Assembly: GCF_000744095.1 (NCBI RefSeq)
Contig: NZ_JQLI01000001.1
Coordinates: 2,294,001-2,358,000 of the forward strand
Reading direction: 5' to 3'
DNA from: Cupriavidus necator A5-1
GTDB lineage: Bacteria; Pseudomonadota; Gammaproteobacteria; Burkholderiales; Burkholderiaceae
Length of the DNA stretch: 64,000 nucleotides
The notes under the pieces are model-generated. The model searched no databases. It was not told where the DNA came from and saw nothing but the letters and a program-made list of their open reading frames with translations. This document shows positions 43,922-52,019 of this stretch, piece by piece (positions within the stretch are counted from its first letter, which is position 1; each line of letters opens with the position of its first letter). Position numbers and translations under genes: made by a program.

Positions 43922-44680
43922 TTGGAAGCCCAATTCGAGAAGATCCGCACCATCCCGGCATACCGGGTGCTCGCCGAGGCCATGATCGAGCGCATCCTGG
44001 ACGGCCGGCTGCGTGAAGGCGACCCGCTGCCGACCGAGGCCAAACTGTGCGAGATGTTCGGCGTGAACCGCTCCACGGTGCGCGAAGGCATCCGCGTGCT
44101 CGAGGAAGCGAACCTGGTGCGCCGCGAACATGCCAAGAAGATGGTGGTGACGCGGCCCTCCGACGCGGAGGTCGGCAAGCAGCTGGAGCGCGCGCTGGTA
44201 CTGCACGAGATCGTCTTCGACGAACTGTGGCAGGCGATGTCGGTGCTGGAGCCGCCGATGGCACGGCTGGCCGCCGCGCGTGCGACGCCTGAGGCGCTGG
44301 AGCGGCTCGACGACAACCTGCGCAGGACCGAGCTGGCGCTGAAGGCTGGCGAGAGCCTGGTGGAACTCGACATCGAGTTCCACGGCATCGTCGCCGCAAT
44401 GAGCGGCAATCGCGCGCTGGTACTGGCCCGCGAACCGCTCAGCCGGCTGTTCTATCCCGCGTTCGCCGCCGTGATGACGCGCGTGCCGGTGGCGGGCAAG
44501 CGGCTGCTGGAGGCGCACAAGGCAATCGTCGCCGCGATCCGCGCGGGCGACGAGGACGGCGCGCAGGCCTGGATGGAAAAGCACGTGCAGGATTTCCGGC
44601 GCGGCTACCAGTCCGCCAAGCTTGACCTGCAATCGCCGGTGGCGGCGCCGCACGCGAGGCCCGTGCCGCGCGCTGACTGA
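43922..44680 (+). CDS. GntR-family regulator, FCD (FadR-like) class
   Basis: Regulator of 252 residues: winged helix at about 12-80 (A-E-A-M-I-E-R-I-L-D-G-R-L-R-E-G-D-P-L-P-T-E; recognition helix F-G-V-N-R-S-T-V-R-E-G-I-R-V-L) and helical FCD domain with the metal-type D-I-E-F-H near residue 142 and later H-K-A. The start is TTG at 43922, with GAGGG 8 bases upstream. It is divergent from the catabolic operon and its likely operators overlap both promoters, so it is probably a repressor released by an acyl-CoA or acid intermediate. Confidence 0.92.
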   Translation: MEAQFEKIRTIPAYRVLAEAMIERILDGRLREGDPLPTEAKLCEMFGVNRSTVREGIRVLEEANLVRREHAKKMVVTRPSDAEVGKQLERALVLHEIVFDELWQAMSVLEPPMARLAAARATPEALERLDDNLRRTELALKAGESLVELDIEFHGIVAAMSGNRALVLAREPLSRLFYPAFAAVMTRVPVAGKRLLEAHKAIVAAIRAGDEDGAQAWMEKHVQDFRRGYQSAKLDLQSPVAAPHARPVPRAD

Positions 44681-44689
44681 CGCCTTGCA

Positions 44690-45595
44690 TTACTGTGCCC
44701 AGGACTGCGATGCGAGCCGTTCGGTGAGGTAGTCGCAGAACGCCTTCACGCGCGGGCTGAGATGCTTGCGGTTGGGGTAGACCAGGTAGAGCGGTTCCTT
44801 GGCCGGGTCCTGGTAGGGCTCCAGCACCGGCATCAGCCGGCCCGCGCGCAGGTCCTTGCCGATATGGAACTCGGCCAGCCGCACGATCCCGAAACCGTCG
44901 AGCGCCAGGTCGCGCGCGATCTCGCCCTGCGTGGTGTCCACTACGCTGGCAGGCCGTACGCCGTAGGTCATGCCATCCTCGGCGCGAAACGGCCACACAT
45001 TCCACTCGCTGACAAAACTGAAGCCCACGCAGGTGCGCTGCTGCAGGTCGGCCGGCGTCTGCGGCCGTCCGTGCCGTGCCAGATATTCCGGTGACGCGCA
45101 CACGATCCAGCGGCTCGCGGCGATCTTGCGCGCCACGCGTGAGGAGCTTGGCAGCGCGCCGCTGTGGATGGCGACGTCCACGCCCTTGTCGAAGGCGTCT
45201 TCATACTGCGGCGCAATATGGAACTCCACCGACAGCCCCGGATAGGCCTTCAGGAACGCGGGCAGCCACGGCACGATCTGGTGCCGCGCGAACGTCAGCA
45301 TGGTGTGCACGCGGACCCTGCCGTGCAGCGCCTCGCTGAGCGCACCGCCGTGCGCATCCGCATTGGCCATCGCTTCTACCACCATCTCCGCGCTGGGCAG
45401 GTAGCTCTGGCCTTCTTCGGTCAGGGCGACGGTGCGTCCTTGCCGCACGAACAGGCGCACGCCCAGGCGCGTCTCCAGCCGCGCGACCAGCTTGCTGACC
45501 GCTGACGGCGTGATGTCGAGATTGCGCGCGGCGGCAGAGAAGCTGCGGCTGCGGGCCGAATGCAGGAAAGCGACGAGCTCTGAATATTTGTCCAC
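44690..45595 (-). CDS. LysR-family transcriptional regulator
   Basis: A 301-residue regulator with the helix-turn-helix at about 15-60 (R-S-F-S-A-A-A-R-N-L-D-I-T-P-S-A-V-S-K-L) and an effector-binding domain from about 90. The GTG start at 45595 is weakly served by AAGGG. It belongs to the DsdC/PA-type subgroup with A-V-S-K-L-V-A-R-L-E. It diverges from the cupin dioxygenase gene and is its likely regulator; the inverted repeat ACCCTG-N6-CAGGGT at 45751-45768 lies in the gap. Confidence 0.93.
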   Translation of the reverse strand: MDKYSELVAFLHSARSRSFSAAARNLDITPSAVSKLVARLETRLGVRLFVRQGRTVALTEEGQSYLPSAEMVVEAMANADAHGGALSEALHGRVRVHTMLTFARHQIVPWLPAFLKAYPGLSVEFHIAPQYEDAFDKGVDVAIHSGALPSSSRVARKIAASRWIVCASPEYLARHGRPQTPADLQQRTCVGFSFVSEWNVWPFRAEDGMTYGVRPASVVDTTQGEIARDLALDGFGIVRLAEFHIGKDLRAGRLMPVLEPYQDPAKEPLYLVYPNRKHLSPRVKAFCDYLTERLASQSWAQ

Positions 45596-45750
45596 GTCTG
45601 GTTGCCCTTGATGACGGGGCGCGGGCGCGCCGGCCTCCGGTCGTTGGCATTGTCCGCGTCCGGTGGCAAGGCGACCTGTGCCTGCCTGGCACAGCGGCTA
45701 TTCCGCCGCGGTGCTGGTTCCCCGATTCTTCACGCAACACAATGCGCTCA

Positions 45751-45768
45751 ACCCTGCGTGACCAGGGT
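45751..45768. promoter_or_regulatory. Inverted repeat between LysR gene and cupin dioxygenase gene
   Basis: ACCCTG-CGTGAC-CAGGGT, a perfect 6-6-6 inverted repeat 26 bases before the cupin start codon. It may be the LysR binding site or an mRNA hairpin; it does not fit a strict T-N11-A box. Confidence 0.4.
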
Positions 45769-45793
45769 CGGTACCCACTCAAAGGAGCTCGTT

Positions 45794-46327
45794 GTGCAAG
45801 TGTATTCGCGCAAATTCCACAATCCCAGCGGCGTGCAGGCCGCGGTGAATCCGCTGCCGCCGGACGCGCGCCCGGACATCTTCTTCGGCAACCTCACCGA
45901 CATCGATGACATCCGCTGGATCCCCCAGGCCGATGGCGTCGCCTTCCTGCCGTTGTGCTTCGGCGTGACCCAGGGATATTACGTCAACCTGCTGCGCGTC
46001 CGTAAGTCCGGCGTGCTCTCGTGCCACAAGCATTTCGGCGCGGTGCATGCGGTGGTCCTCAAGGGCCACTGGTTCTATCTCGAGCATGAAGAGATGTACA
46101 CCGAAGGCTCATTCATCATGGAACCCCCGGGCGAGACCCATACCCTGGTGGTGCCGGACGACGTGCCGGAAATGATCACCTGGTTCCACGCGGTGGCGGG
46201 CTACATCTACCTCGACGGCGACAACATCGTCGGCCACGAGGACGTTTTCACCAAGATCGCTGCCGCACGCCGCCACTACGAAGAGAACGGCCTGGACCAG
46301 CGCGACCTCGACAAGCTGATCCGCTGA
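45794..46327 (+). CDS. Cupin dioxygenase resembling 2,4'-dihydroxyacetophenone dioxygenase
   Basis: Single-domain cupin of 177 residues, the size of the Alcaligenes 2,4'-dihydroxyacetophenone dioxygenase, which cleaves the side-chain C-C bond of an aryl ketone with Fe and O2. The metal-type residues are His78 and His80 (C-H-K-H), a Glu near 97-100 and His116 (E-T-H-T-L). The GTG at 45794 follows AAAGGAG at a good distance; the longer open frame upstream has no family resemblance. It is followed by a transporter and a hydrolase gene. The exact ketone substrate is not determinable. Confidence 0.82.
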   Translation: MQVYSRKFHNPSGVQAAVNPLPPDARPDIFFGNLTDIDDIRWIPQADGVAFLPLCFGVTQGYYVNLLRVRKSGVLSCHKHFGAVHAVVLKGHWFYLEHEEMYTEGSFIMEPPGETHTLVVPDDVPEMITWFHAVAGYIYLDGDNIVGHEDVFTKIAAARRHYEENGLDQRDLDKLIR

Positions 46328-46426
46328 TCCGCTGCACGCGAAGCGCGCCATCGACAAAGCCCGTGGAACCCGCCGCGCGCAAGACAGAGGACCCTGCCGC
46401 CACCGAGCAGGGCCCGGGGAGACAAT

Positions 46427-47740
46427 ATGGAAATCCAGACCAGCCAGGTGCAGGACCTGGCGCAAGCCCATCACGCGCCCGCGCGCAGCGGCGCGGTGCG
46501 CACCATCTTTGCCGGCAGCATCGGCAATACGGTCGAATGGTTCGACTGGTCGATCTACACGGTATTCGCCATCTATTTCGGCAAGCAGTTCTTTCCGGGC
46601 GAAGACAGCAATGCCGCCTTGCTGTCGACCTTCGCGGTGTTCGCCATCGGCTTCTTCATGCGGCCGCTGGGCGGCTGGCTGATCGGCGCGTTCTCTGGCC
46701 GCTATGGCCGGCGTAGCGCGCTGACGCTGTGCATCATGATGATGGCGGGCTCGTCGTTCGCGATCTCGATCCTGCCGACGTACGCGCAGATCGGCATCTG
46801 GGCGCCGGTGCTGATGACCGCCGCGCGCATGGTGCAGGGGCTGTCGGTCGGCGGCGAGTACGGTGCGGCCACCACCTACCTGACGGAATCGGCGCCGCCG
46901 GCCAGGCGCGGCTTCTACGGCAGCTTCCTGTTCTGCAGCATTGCCGCGGGCCTGCTGCTGGCCTCGGGCCTGGCGTGGCTGATGACGCGCTTCATGACGC
47001 CCGAGGCCCTGCATGACTACGGCTGGCGCATCCCGTTCTTCCTCGGCGGCTGCGGCTCGGTGTTCGGCTTCTGGATTCGCCACGGGGTCAACGAGACGCA
47101 GGCGTTCACGAAGATGAAGGCCGCAGGGGAGATCCGCCGGCGCTCGCTGGACTGGGTCTGGCAGCACCACCGCGGCGCGATGCTGCGCCTGATGGGGAGC
47201 ACGGTGCTGCCGGCGTTCAGCTTCTACCTCTTTGTCAGCTACATGCCGGTCTACGCGATGCGCAAGGGCGGCGCCACGCCCGATGTTGCGTTTCAGGCGA
47301 GCACCATCAGCATTGCGCTGTTCATGCTGGCGCTGCCGCTGTGCGGTGCGCTGTCGGACCGCTTTGGCCGGCGCCCGCAGCTGCTCGTCTATGCGCTGGC
47401 CAACCTGCTGTTCCTGTACCCGGTCGTGTCGATGCTCAATGCGGACTTCTGGACGCTGCTGCTGATCGAATGCTTCGGGCTGATGGCGTTTGCGCTCTAT
47501 GCGTCGATCGCGCCATCGATCATGGCCGAATGGTTCGATACGCAAGTGCGCGGCGTGGGCATCGGCGCCGGCTACAACCTGGTGGTGGCGCTGCTGGGTG
47601 GCACCACACCGTACCTGCTGACCTGGCTGTCTTCGCGCGGGCAGGAGGGCTGGTTCTTCCTCTACGTGGGCTGCGGCGCCTTCATCACCCTGCTGACGTT
47701 CTGCAAGACGCCCGAGACGCGCGGCATGCCGCTGCGGTAA
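46427..47740 (+). CDS. MFS transporter, metabolite:H+ symporter (MHS) type
   Basis: Twelve-span permease of 437 residues of the MHS group (relatives carry citrate, shikimate, dicarboxylates and aromatic acids). Evidence: G-N-T-V-E-W-F-D-W near residue 31, A-I-G-F-F-M-R-P-L-G-G with the F-S-G-R-Y-G-R-R loop near 88, and R-M-V-Q-G-L-S-V-G-G-E-Y-G near 135. GGGAGA precedes the ATG. Placed after the cupin gene, it probably imports the aryl ketone or a related acid. Confidence 0.93.
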   Translation: MEIQTSQVQDLAQAHHAPARSGAVRTIFAGSIGNTVEWFDWSIYTVFAIYFGKQFFPGEDSNAALLSTFAVFAIGFFMRPLGGWLIGAFSGRYGRRSALTLCIMMMAGSSFAISILPTYAQIGIWAPVLMTAARMVQGLSVGGEYGAATTYLTESAPPARRGFYGSFLFCSIAAGLLLASGLAWLMTRFMTPEALHDYGWRIPFFLGGCGSVFGFWIRHGVNETQAFTKMKAAGEIRRRSLDWVWQHHRGAMLRLMGSTVLPAFSFYLFVSYMPVYAMRKGGATPDVAFQASTISIALFMLALPLCGALSDRFGRRPQLLVYALANLLFLYPVVSMLNADFWTLLLIECFGLMAFALYASIAPSIMAEWFDTQVRGVGIGAGYNLVVALLGGTTPYLLTWLSSRGQEGWFFLYVGCGAFITLLTFCKTPETRGMPLR

Positions 47741-47766
47741 CAGCGCAGCAGCATATGCAACCTCAA

Positions 47767-47786
47767 GGCCAGCCGTGAGGCTGGCC
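47767..47786 (+). terminator. Hairpin between transporter and hydrolase genes
   Basis: GGCCAGCC-GTGA-GGCTGGCC, a perfect 8-base GC stem with a 4-base loop, 27 bases after the transporter stop. No T-run follows, so it may attenuate rather than end transcription. Confidence 0.5.
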
Positions 47787-47850
47787 GCCTGTCTGCCATG
47801 GCAGAAGCGCAGCACAATATCTTTCAACCTTATGGCTTTGAGGCAATGAC

Positions 47851-48662
47851 ATGCAAAGACTGACCATTGATGTGGATGGCGTCGCCACCAGCTACCTGAG
47901 CGCCGGCGACCCCGCGCATCCCGCCGTGCTGCTGCTGCACGGTACGTTCTGGAGCCGCGCGTGGCAGCCAGTGCTGGACGAGCTGGCTGCGGCCGGACTG
48001 CACTGCGTGGCGGTGGACCTGCCCGGGCTCGGCTGCTCCGGCGGCGAGCTGACCATCGATACGGCATCGATCCCGGCACTTGCGGCCTGGGTGGAACGCT
48101 TTGCGCACGCGGCCGGGATCACCGGCCCGGTCAGGCTGGCCGCGCACGACATCGGCGGCGGGATCGCGCAGCACCTGCTTGTACACGGTGGCATCGAAGT
48201 CAGCCACCTGGCACTCGTCAATGCCGTGATGTATGACTCATGGCCGGTGCCGGCCGTGGCGCGCTTCCACGACCCGGTGGTCGCCGCCGCCACCACCCAC
48301 GAGGAAATCATCTCGGCGCGTCGAACGGCGATCACGCGATGCCTGGATCGTGCGGCAACCCCTGAACTGGTTGACGAGTACCTGTCGCCATGGCTGGATG
48401 CGCGCGTGGCGCGCTCGTGGATGGCGGTGGCAGGGGCGGCGGACCATCGCTATACGCAGGCACTGGTGCCGGCCTTGCGTGCGTCGGCAATCCCCAAGCT
48501 GCTGGTCTGGGGCGAGGACGATCCCTTCCAACGCATCGAGCATGCTTTTCGCGCGAGATGTCGAACACCCGGCTGGTGCGCATCCCGCTCGCCTGTCATT
48601 TCCCCGCGGAAAACGACCCGGGCGCGGTATCGGCGGCGCTGCGCGATTTCTTTCTGGCCTGA
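47851..48662 (+). pseudogene. Alpha/beta hydrolase gene with C-terminal frameshift
   Basis: The frame from ATG 47851 encodes an alpha/beta hydrolase: oxyanion region L-L-L-H-G-T-F near residue 29, and the nucleophile-elbow area A-H-D-I-G-G-G, in which Asp or the HDIGG variant replaces the usual Ser motif. Up to about 48540 (G-E-D-D-P-F-Q-R) it matches the family; the expected end F-S-R-E-M-S-N-T-R then L-A-C-H-F-P-A-E-N, containing the catalytic His, continues in another frame from about 48545 to a TGA at 48660-48662. Read straight through, the product would run to 48882 with an Arg-rich unrelated tail and lose the His. The gene is therefore probably inactive, or contains a sequence error. 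Confidence 0.72.
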
Positions 48663-48712
48663 GGGGAAGGCGGAACGCTGGCGGTGCCCACGCTCAGGCA
48701 TGCCTGCCGGCG

Positions 48713-49651
48713 TTATTCCAGCTGGCGCCTCGCTCTCACGGAAGCGCCAGACTTTGCCCGCACCACGCGCCGCACCGACATCAGGAAGCGATCAACCGCC
48801 GGTGCGCGTGTTTGCGCTTGCGCATGGAAGGCGAACTCGACATCGAACTGTGTCCTCAAGTCCCGAAGACGCAACAGCCTGACCGTTGGCGGACACATCG
48901 GCCGAATGCTCTCCGGCACGAAGGCGTACCCCATGCCTGCCGCGACCAGGCCGAGCATGGTCGGGATATCGGTGCCGATCTGCACGATCCGCGGGAAGAA
49001 ACCGCTCCTGGCACACTCCGCGACCAGTGCATCGTGCTGTGCCGGAGAGCGTTCCCGGCTGAACCAGATGAACTTCTCTGACGCCAGGTCGGCCAGTCGT
49101 ATCGCCGCAGGTTCCTCCTGAGCGGCGGGCATGGCCAGGACAAAGCTGTCGCGCAGCAGCAGATGCCCGTCGAGCGAAGGGTCATCCTTCGGGCGCCAGG
49201 CCATGATGCCGCCATCCAGCTCGCCATTGCGGATGCTGTCGGCTTGCTGCGCCGACAGCATCGGCTCTACCGACAGCAGTATGTCGGCCTGATGCTCCCT
49301 GAAATCCTCCAGGATCGACGTGGTCTGTGCCAGGGCGAGATAGTTCGGCAGCACGCCGATCCTGAGCGTCCCGCTCAGTCCCTGACCGATCCGGTGGGCG
49401 CGATCGCACGCCTGGTCCGCATCGTGAAGCAGTTGCCTGGCGTCCTGCAAGAAGCCGACACCGGCCGCCGTCAGCTGCACCCCTTTCGGATGCCGGACGA
49501 GCAGGGCGGTACCCACATGCTCCTCCAGGTCCCTGATCTGCCGCGACAGCGCGGGTTGCACGATGTTCAGGGCGCGCGAGGCCGCGACAATGCTGCGGGC
49601 TTCCGCCACCGCGACGAAGTAGCGCAGATGTCGCATCTCGATGGTTGGCAT
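48713..49651 (-). CDS. LysR-family transcriptional regulator (CbbR/Nac-like branch)
   Basis: A 312-residue regulator with N-terminal helix-turn-helix at about 5-62 (H-L-R-Y-F-V-A-V-A-E and Q-P-A-L-S-R-Q-I-R-D-L-E) and an effector domain from about 92 (G-L-S-G-T-L-R-I-G). It diverges from the dehydratase gene. A canonical T-N11-A box lies at 49686-49704 in the gap, so it likely regulates that gene and itself. Effector unknown, possibly the amino acid substrate. Confidence 0.93.
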   Translation of the reverse strand: MPTIEMRHLRYFVAVAEARSIVAASRALNIVQPALSRQIRDLEEHVGTALLVRHPKGVQLTAAGVGFLQDARQLLHDADQACDRAHRIGQGLSGTLRIGVLPNYLALAQTTSILEDFREHQADILLSVEPMLSAQQADSIRNGELDGGIMAWRPKDDPSLDGHLLLRDSFVLAMPAAQEEPAAIRLADLASEKFIWFSRERSPAQHDALVAECARSGFFPRIVQIGTDIPTMLGLVAAGMGYAFVPESIRPMCPPTVRLLRLRDLRTQFDVEFAFHAQAQTRAPAVDRFLMSVRRVVRAKSGASVRARRQLE

Positions 49652-49685
49652 TCACGCTCCTCACCCGCTGTCGGCGATCTATGTT

Positions 49686-49704
49686 CTATGCCTTGAAAGT
49701 ATAG
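49686..49704. promoter_or_regulatory. LysR box (CTAT-N11-ATAG)
   Basis: CTAT-GCCTTGAAAGT-ATAG fits the T-N11-A rule exactly, with a 4-base dyad on each side. If it sits at about -65 of the dehydratase promoter, as is usual, transcription would start near 49760, which favours the downstream start codon at 49787. Confidence 0.65.
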
Positions 49705-49786
49705 CAATGTGAAGAATTGAGTATTTGAAAGCATGCTGAATGACGTCTACGCTGTGGCATCTCCGGACACCGCCTTCTCACCATCC

Positions 49787-50701
49787 ATGTCATTTCATAT
49801 CCACACGCCGCTGCTGCTGTCCCGGCCGCTCTCCGTCCGCCTGGGCAAGCCAGTGCGCCTGAAGATGGAGGCGCTTCAGCCATCGGGTTCCTTCAAGTTG
49901 CGCGGGGTCGGGTACGCCTGCGAGCGATACCTGGAGCAAGGGGCAAAGGGCTTTATCACCTCGTCCGGTGGCAATGCCGGCATTGCCGTGGCGTACTGCG
50001 GCCGTGAACTGGGCGTGCCGGTGACTGTCGTGGTCCCGGAATCCACCTCGGCACGGGCCCGCTCGCTGATCACGCTGGAAGGCGCGCGCTTGATCGTGCA
50101 TGGGAAGTCCTGGGCGGAAGCCAATGAGTTCGCACTCGGGGCCGCGTCGCCGGAGACTGTCTTTATCCATCCCTTCGATGACCCGCTGCTATGGGAAGGG
50201 CATGCGACGCTGGTGGACGAAGTCGCCCAGGCGGGATGCAAGCCGGGAGCCGTTATCTTGTCAGTGGGCGGGGGTGGCCTGCTTTGCGGCGTGCTGGAAG
50301 GCATGACCCGCAATGGCTGGTCCGATGTACCGGTGATCGCCGTGGAAACGGCCGGGGCCGCTTGCTATGCGGCGTCGATCGCCGCCGGAAAACCGGTGGC
50401 GCTGGCCGAGATCGCCACCGTCGCCACATCGCTCGGCGCCCGGTCTCCCTGCCAGCAGGCCGTGGACTGGGCCTCCCGGCATCCCATCCGCAGCGTCGTG
50501 GTGACCGACGACGCGGCCGTCGGCGCTTCCCTGCAGTTCCTGCAGGACCATCGCGTCGTGGTCGAGCCGGCCTGTGGCGTGGCCCTGGCTGCGCTGAACC
50601 TCGATATACCCGAGCTTGACCAAGCGTCGGAGCTGCTGGTGGTGGTCTGCGGCGGGGCGGGTACGTCAGCGGCGGATCTGCTCGGATGGATGCCGAGCTG
50701 A
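49787..50701 (+). CDS. PLP-dependent serine/threonine dehydratase
   Basis: Fold-type II PLP enzyme that deaminates serine or threonine to pyruvate or 2-oxobutyrate. From ATG 49787 it is 304 residues: opening F-H-I-H-T-P-L-L, the PLP lysine in S-G-S-F-K-L-R-G near residue 38, S-S-G-G-N-A-G-I-A near 64 and the phosphate-binding glycine loop S-V-G-G-G-G-L-L near 163. There is no ACT domain, as in catabolic L-serine dehydratase of the mammalian type. A longer start at 49733 is in frame, but its extra residues do not match the family and would lie upstream of the predicted transcription start. Confidence 0.9.
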   Translation: MSFHIHTPLLLSRPLSVRLGKPVRLKMEALQPSGSFKLRGVGYACERYLEQGAKGFITSSGGNAGIAVAYCGRELGVPVTVVVPESTSARARSLITLEGARLIVHGKSWAEANEFALGAASPETVFIHPFDDPLLWEGHATLVDEVAQAGCKPGAVILSVGGGGLLCGVLEGMTRNGWSDVPVIAVETAGAACYAASIAAGKPVALAEIATVATSLGARSPCQQAVDWASRHPIRSVVVTDDAAVGASLQFLQDHRVVVEPACGVALAALNLDIPELDQASELLVVVCGGAGTSAADLLGWMPS

Positions 50702-50904
50702 ACGCAGCCCCCCGCTGTACTTGCGGGCGGCGCCGCCGTATCGTCGTGGCCTGCCGTCGGTTGACCCCGGCAAACGTGTGGCGCAAGGGCCTCAGATCCA
50801 GAGATCGTTCGGCGTGGTGCGCTGCCGTGTCGCCGGTGTTCACCAGACCGCGCTGCGGGGACTCTTCTACCTGGCGGCTTGCGGGTGTGCTGGCGGCCGT
50901 GGGG
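50702..50904. other. Intergenic region, nothing seen
   Basis: About 200 bases between the convergent dehydratase and binding-protein genes. No coding frame with a ribosome site and no strong hairpin was recognised. Confidence 0.4.
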
Positions 50905-51885
50905 TCAGGCGACCAGGGGAAAGCCGGAGTCGAATGTCTGCCGCACGTCGAGCCGTTGCCTGAGTAGTCCCACTTTCAGGTAGAAATCAGCCGTGCGCTG
51001 CTGCTCGGCGATCAGTTCGGCATCGATGTTCCGCCATTGCGTGTGCCGCCGCTCGAACTGCAGCCTTGCCGCCTGCGGTGAGATCCCGATGATGCGGGCG
51101 AGCGTCGCCGAGAACTCCGGTACATGCTGGTAGGACCATCGCTGCGCACGCACCACCCGACGCAGGAAGTCTTGCAGCACTACGCGCTTCGTCGCCAGCG
51201 CTGCATCGGTGGCGGCCAGATAGCTGAGGCCGGACCATAGCCCGCGTCCGCTGACCAGCACGCGCGCGTGGCCGCTCGTTTCCGCCATGGCGGTATAGGG
51301 TTCCCACGTCGCCCACGCATCCACCGAGCCGTTGCTCAACGCAAGCTTGGTATCCGCTGGCGGCAAAAAGCGGATGTTGGCGTCCTCTGGCTTCAGCCCC
51401 GCGGATTCCAGCGCCTTGAGCGTGACCAGGTGCCCGATCGAGCCACGGTTCGTGCCGATGCTCGTGCCTCTGAGGTCGGCCGCCTGCCGCAGCGGCGAGT
51501 CGGGTCGCACCAGGATCGCCGTACCGTAAGGGTCAGAGCGGTTGGCGCCGATCAGCTTGATCCGCGTGCCGGCCGCAAGCGCAAAGATCGCCGGGGCATC
51601 ACCGATCGGGCCGCTGTCGACCGCGCCAGCGTTCAGCGCCTCGGCCAGCGGCGCCGCGGCGGGAAACTCGGTCCATTGAATGTCGTAGCTCAGGCCCTCG
51701 AGCGCGTTGGCGGATTCGAGCAGGGCGCGCAGGCCGCCCTTCTGGTCGCCGGCCTTCAGGACCGGGCGCCCCTGCGCTTGCGCATTGCCGGCGGCGAACG
51801 TGGTGAAGGAGAGGATCGGGCCGGAGGCGAGCGCGGCAGTGGCGGCGGCGCCCTGGCGCAAGAACTGTCGTCGGGAAGCGGTCAT
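50905..51885 (-). CDS. ABC substrate-binding protein, SsuA/nitrate-taurine type, orphan
   Basis: Periplasmic type II binding protein of the aliphatic-sulfonate/nitrate/taurine group, 326 residues. The N-terminus has a Tat signal (S-R-R-Q-F-L-R-Q) and the mature part contains F-P-A-A-A-P-L-A-E-A-L-N-A-G near residue 74 and the G-D-A-P-A-I-F near 96, typical of SsuA relatives. ATG at 51885 is chosen for the signal peptide; the ribosome site is weak. No SsuB/SsuC partners are nearby, so the substrate and membrane complex are unknown. Confidence 0.88.
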   Translation of the reverse strand: MTASRRQFLRQGAAATAALASGPILSFTTFAAGNAQAQGRPVLKAGDQKGGLRALLESANALEGLSYDIQWTEFPAAAPLAEALNAGAVDSGPIGDAPAIFALAAGTRIKLIGANRSDPYGTAILVRPDSPLRQAADLRGTSIGTNRGSIGHLVTLKALESAGLKPEDANIRFLPPADTKLALSNGSVDAWATWEPYTAMAETSGHARVLVSGRGLWSGLSYLAATDAALATKRVVLQDFLRRVVRAQRWSYQHVPEFSATLARIIGISPQAARLQFERRHTQWRNIDAELIAEQQRTADFYLKVGLLRQRLDVRQTFDSGFPLVA

Positions 51886-52019
51886 GGCATTCAGGGGATG
51901 TAAGAACACACGACCGTACGCTCGTGGCACGCGAATACCAACGAATAAAACCGGCAATCCATATGCGCGGCCCCGCCGAGAAATTCGGATGGCCAACGCA
52001 AATCTGGCGGTCCCTTCTC

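Noticed and set aside
46109..48079. Minus-strand open frame of 656 codons opposite the MHS transporter and hydrolase
   Set aside because: Low-complexity Arg/Gln/His translation typical of an antisense frame in high-GC DNA; the plus strand shows clear transporter motifs.
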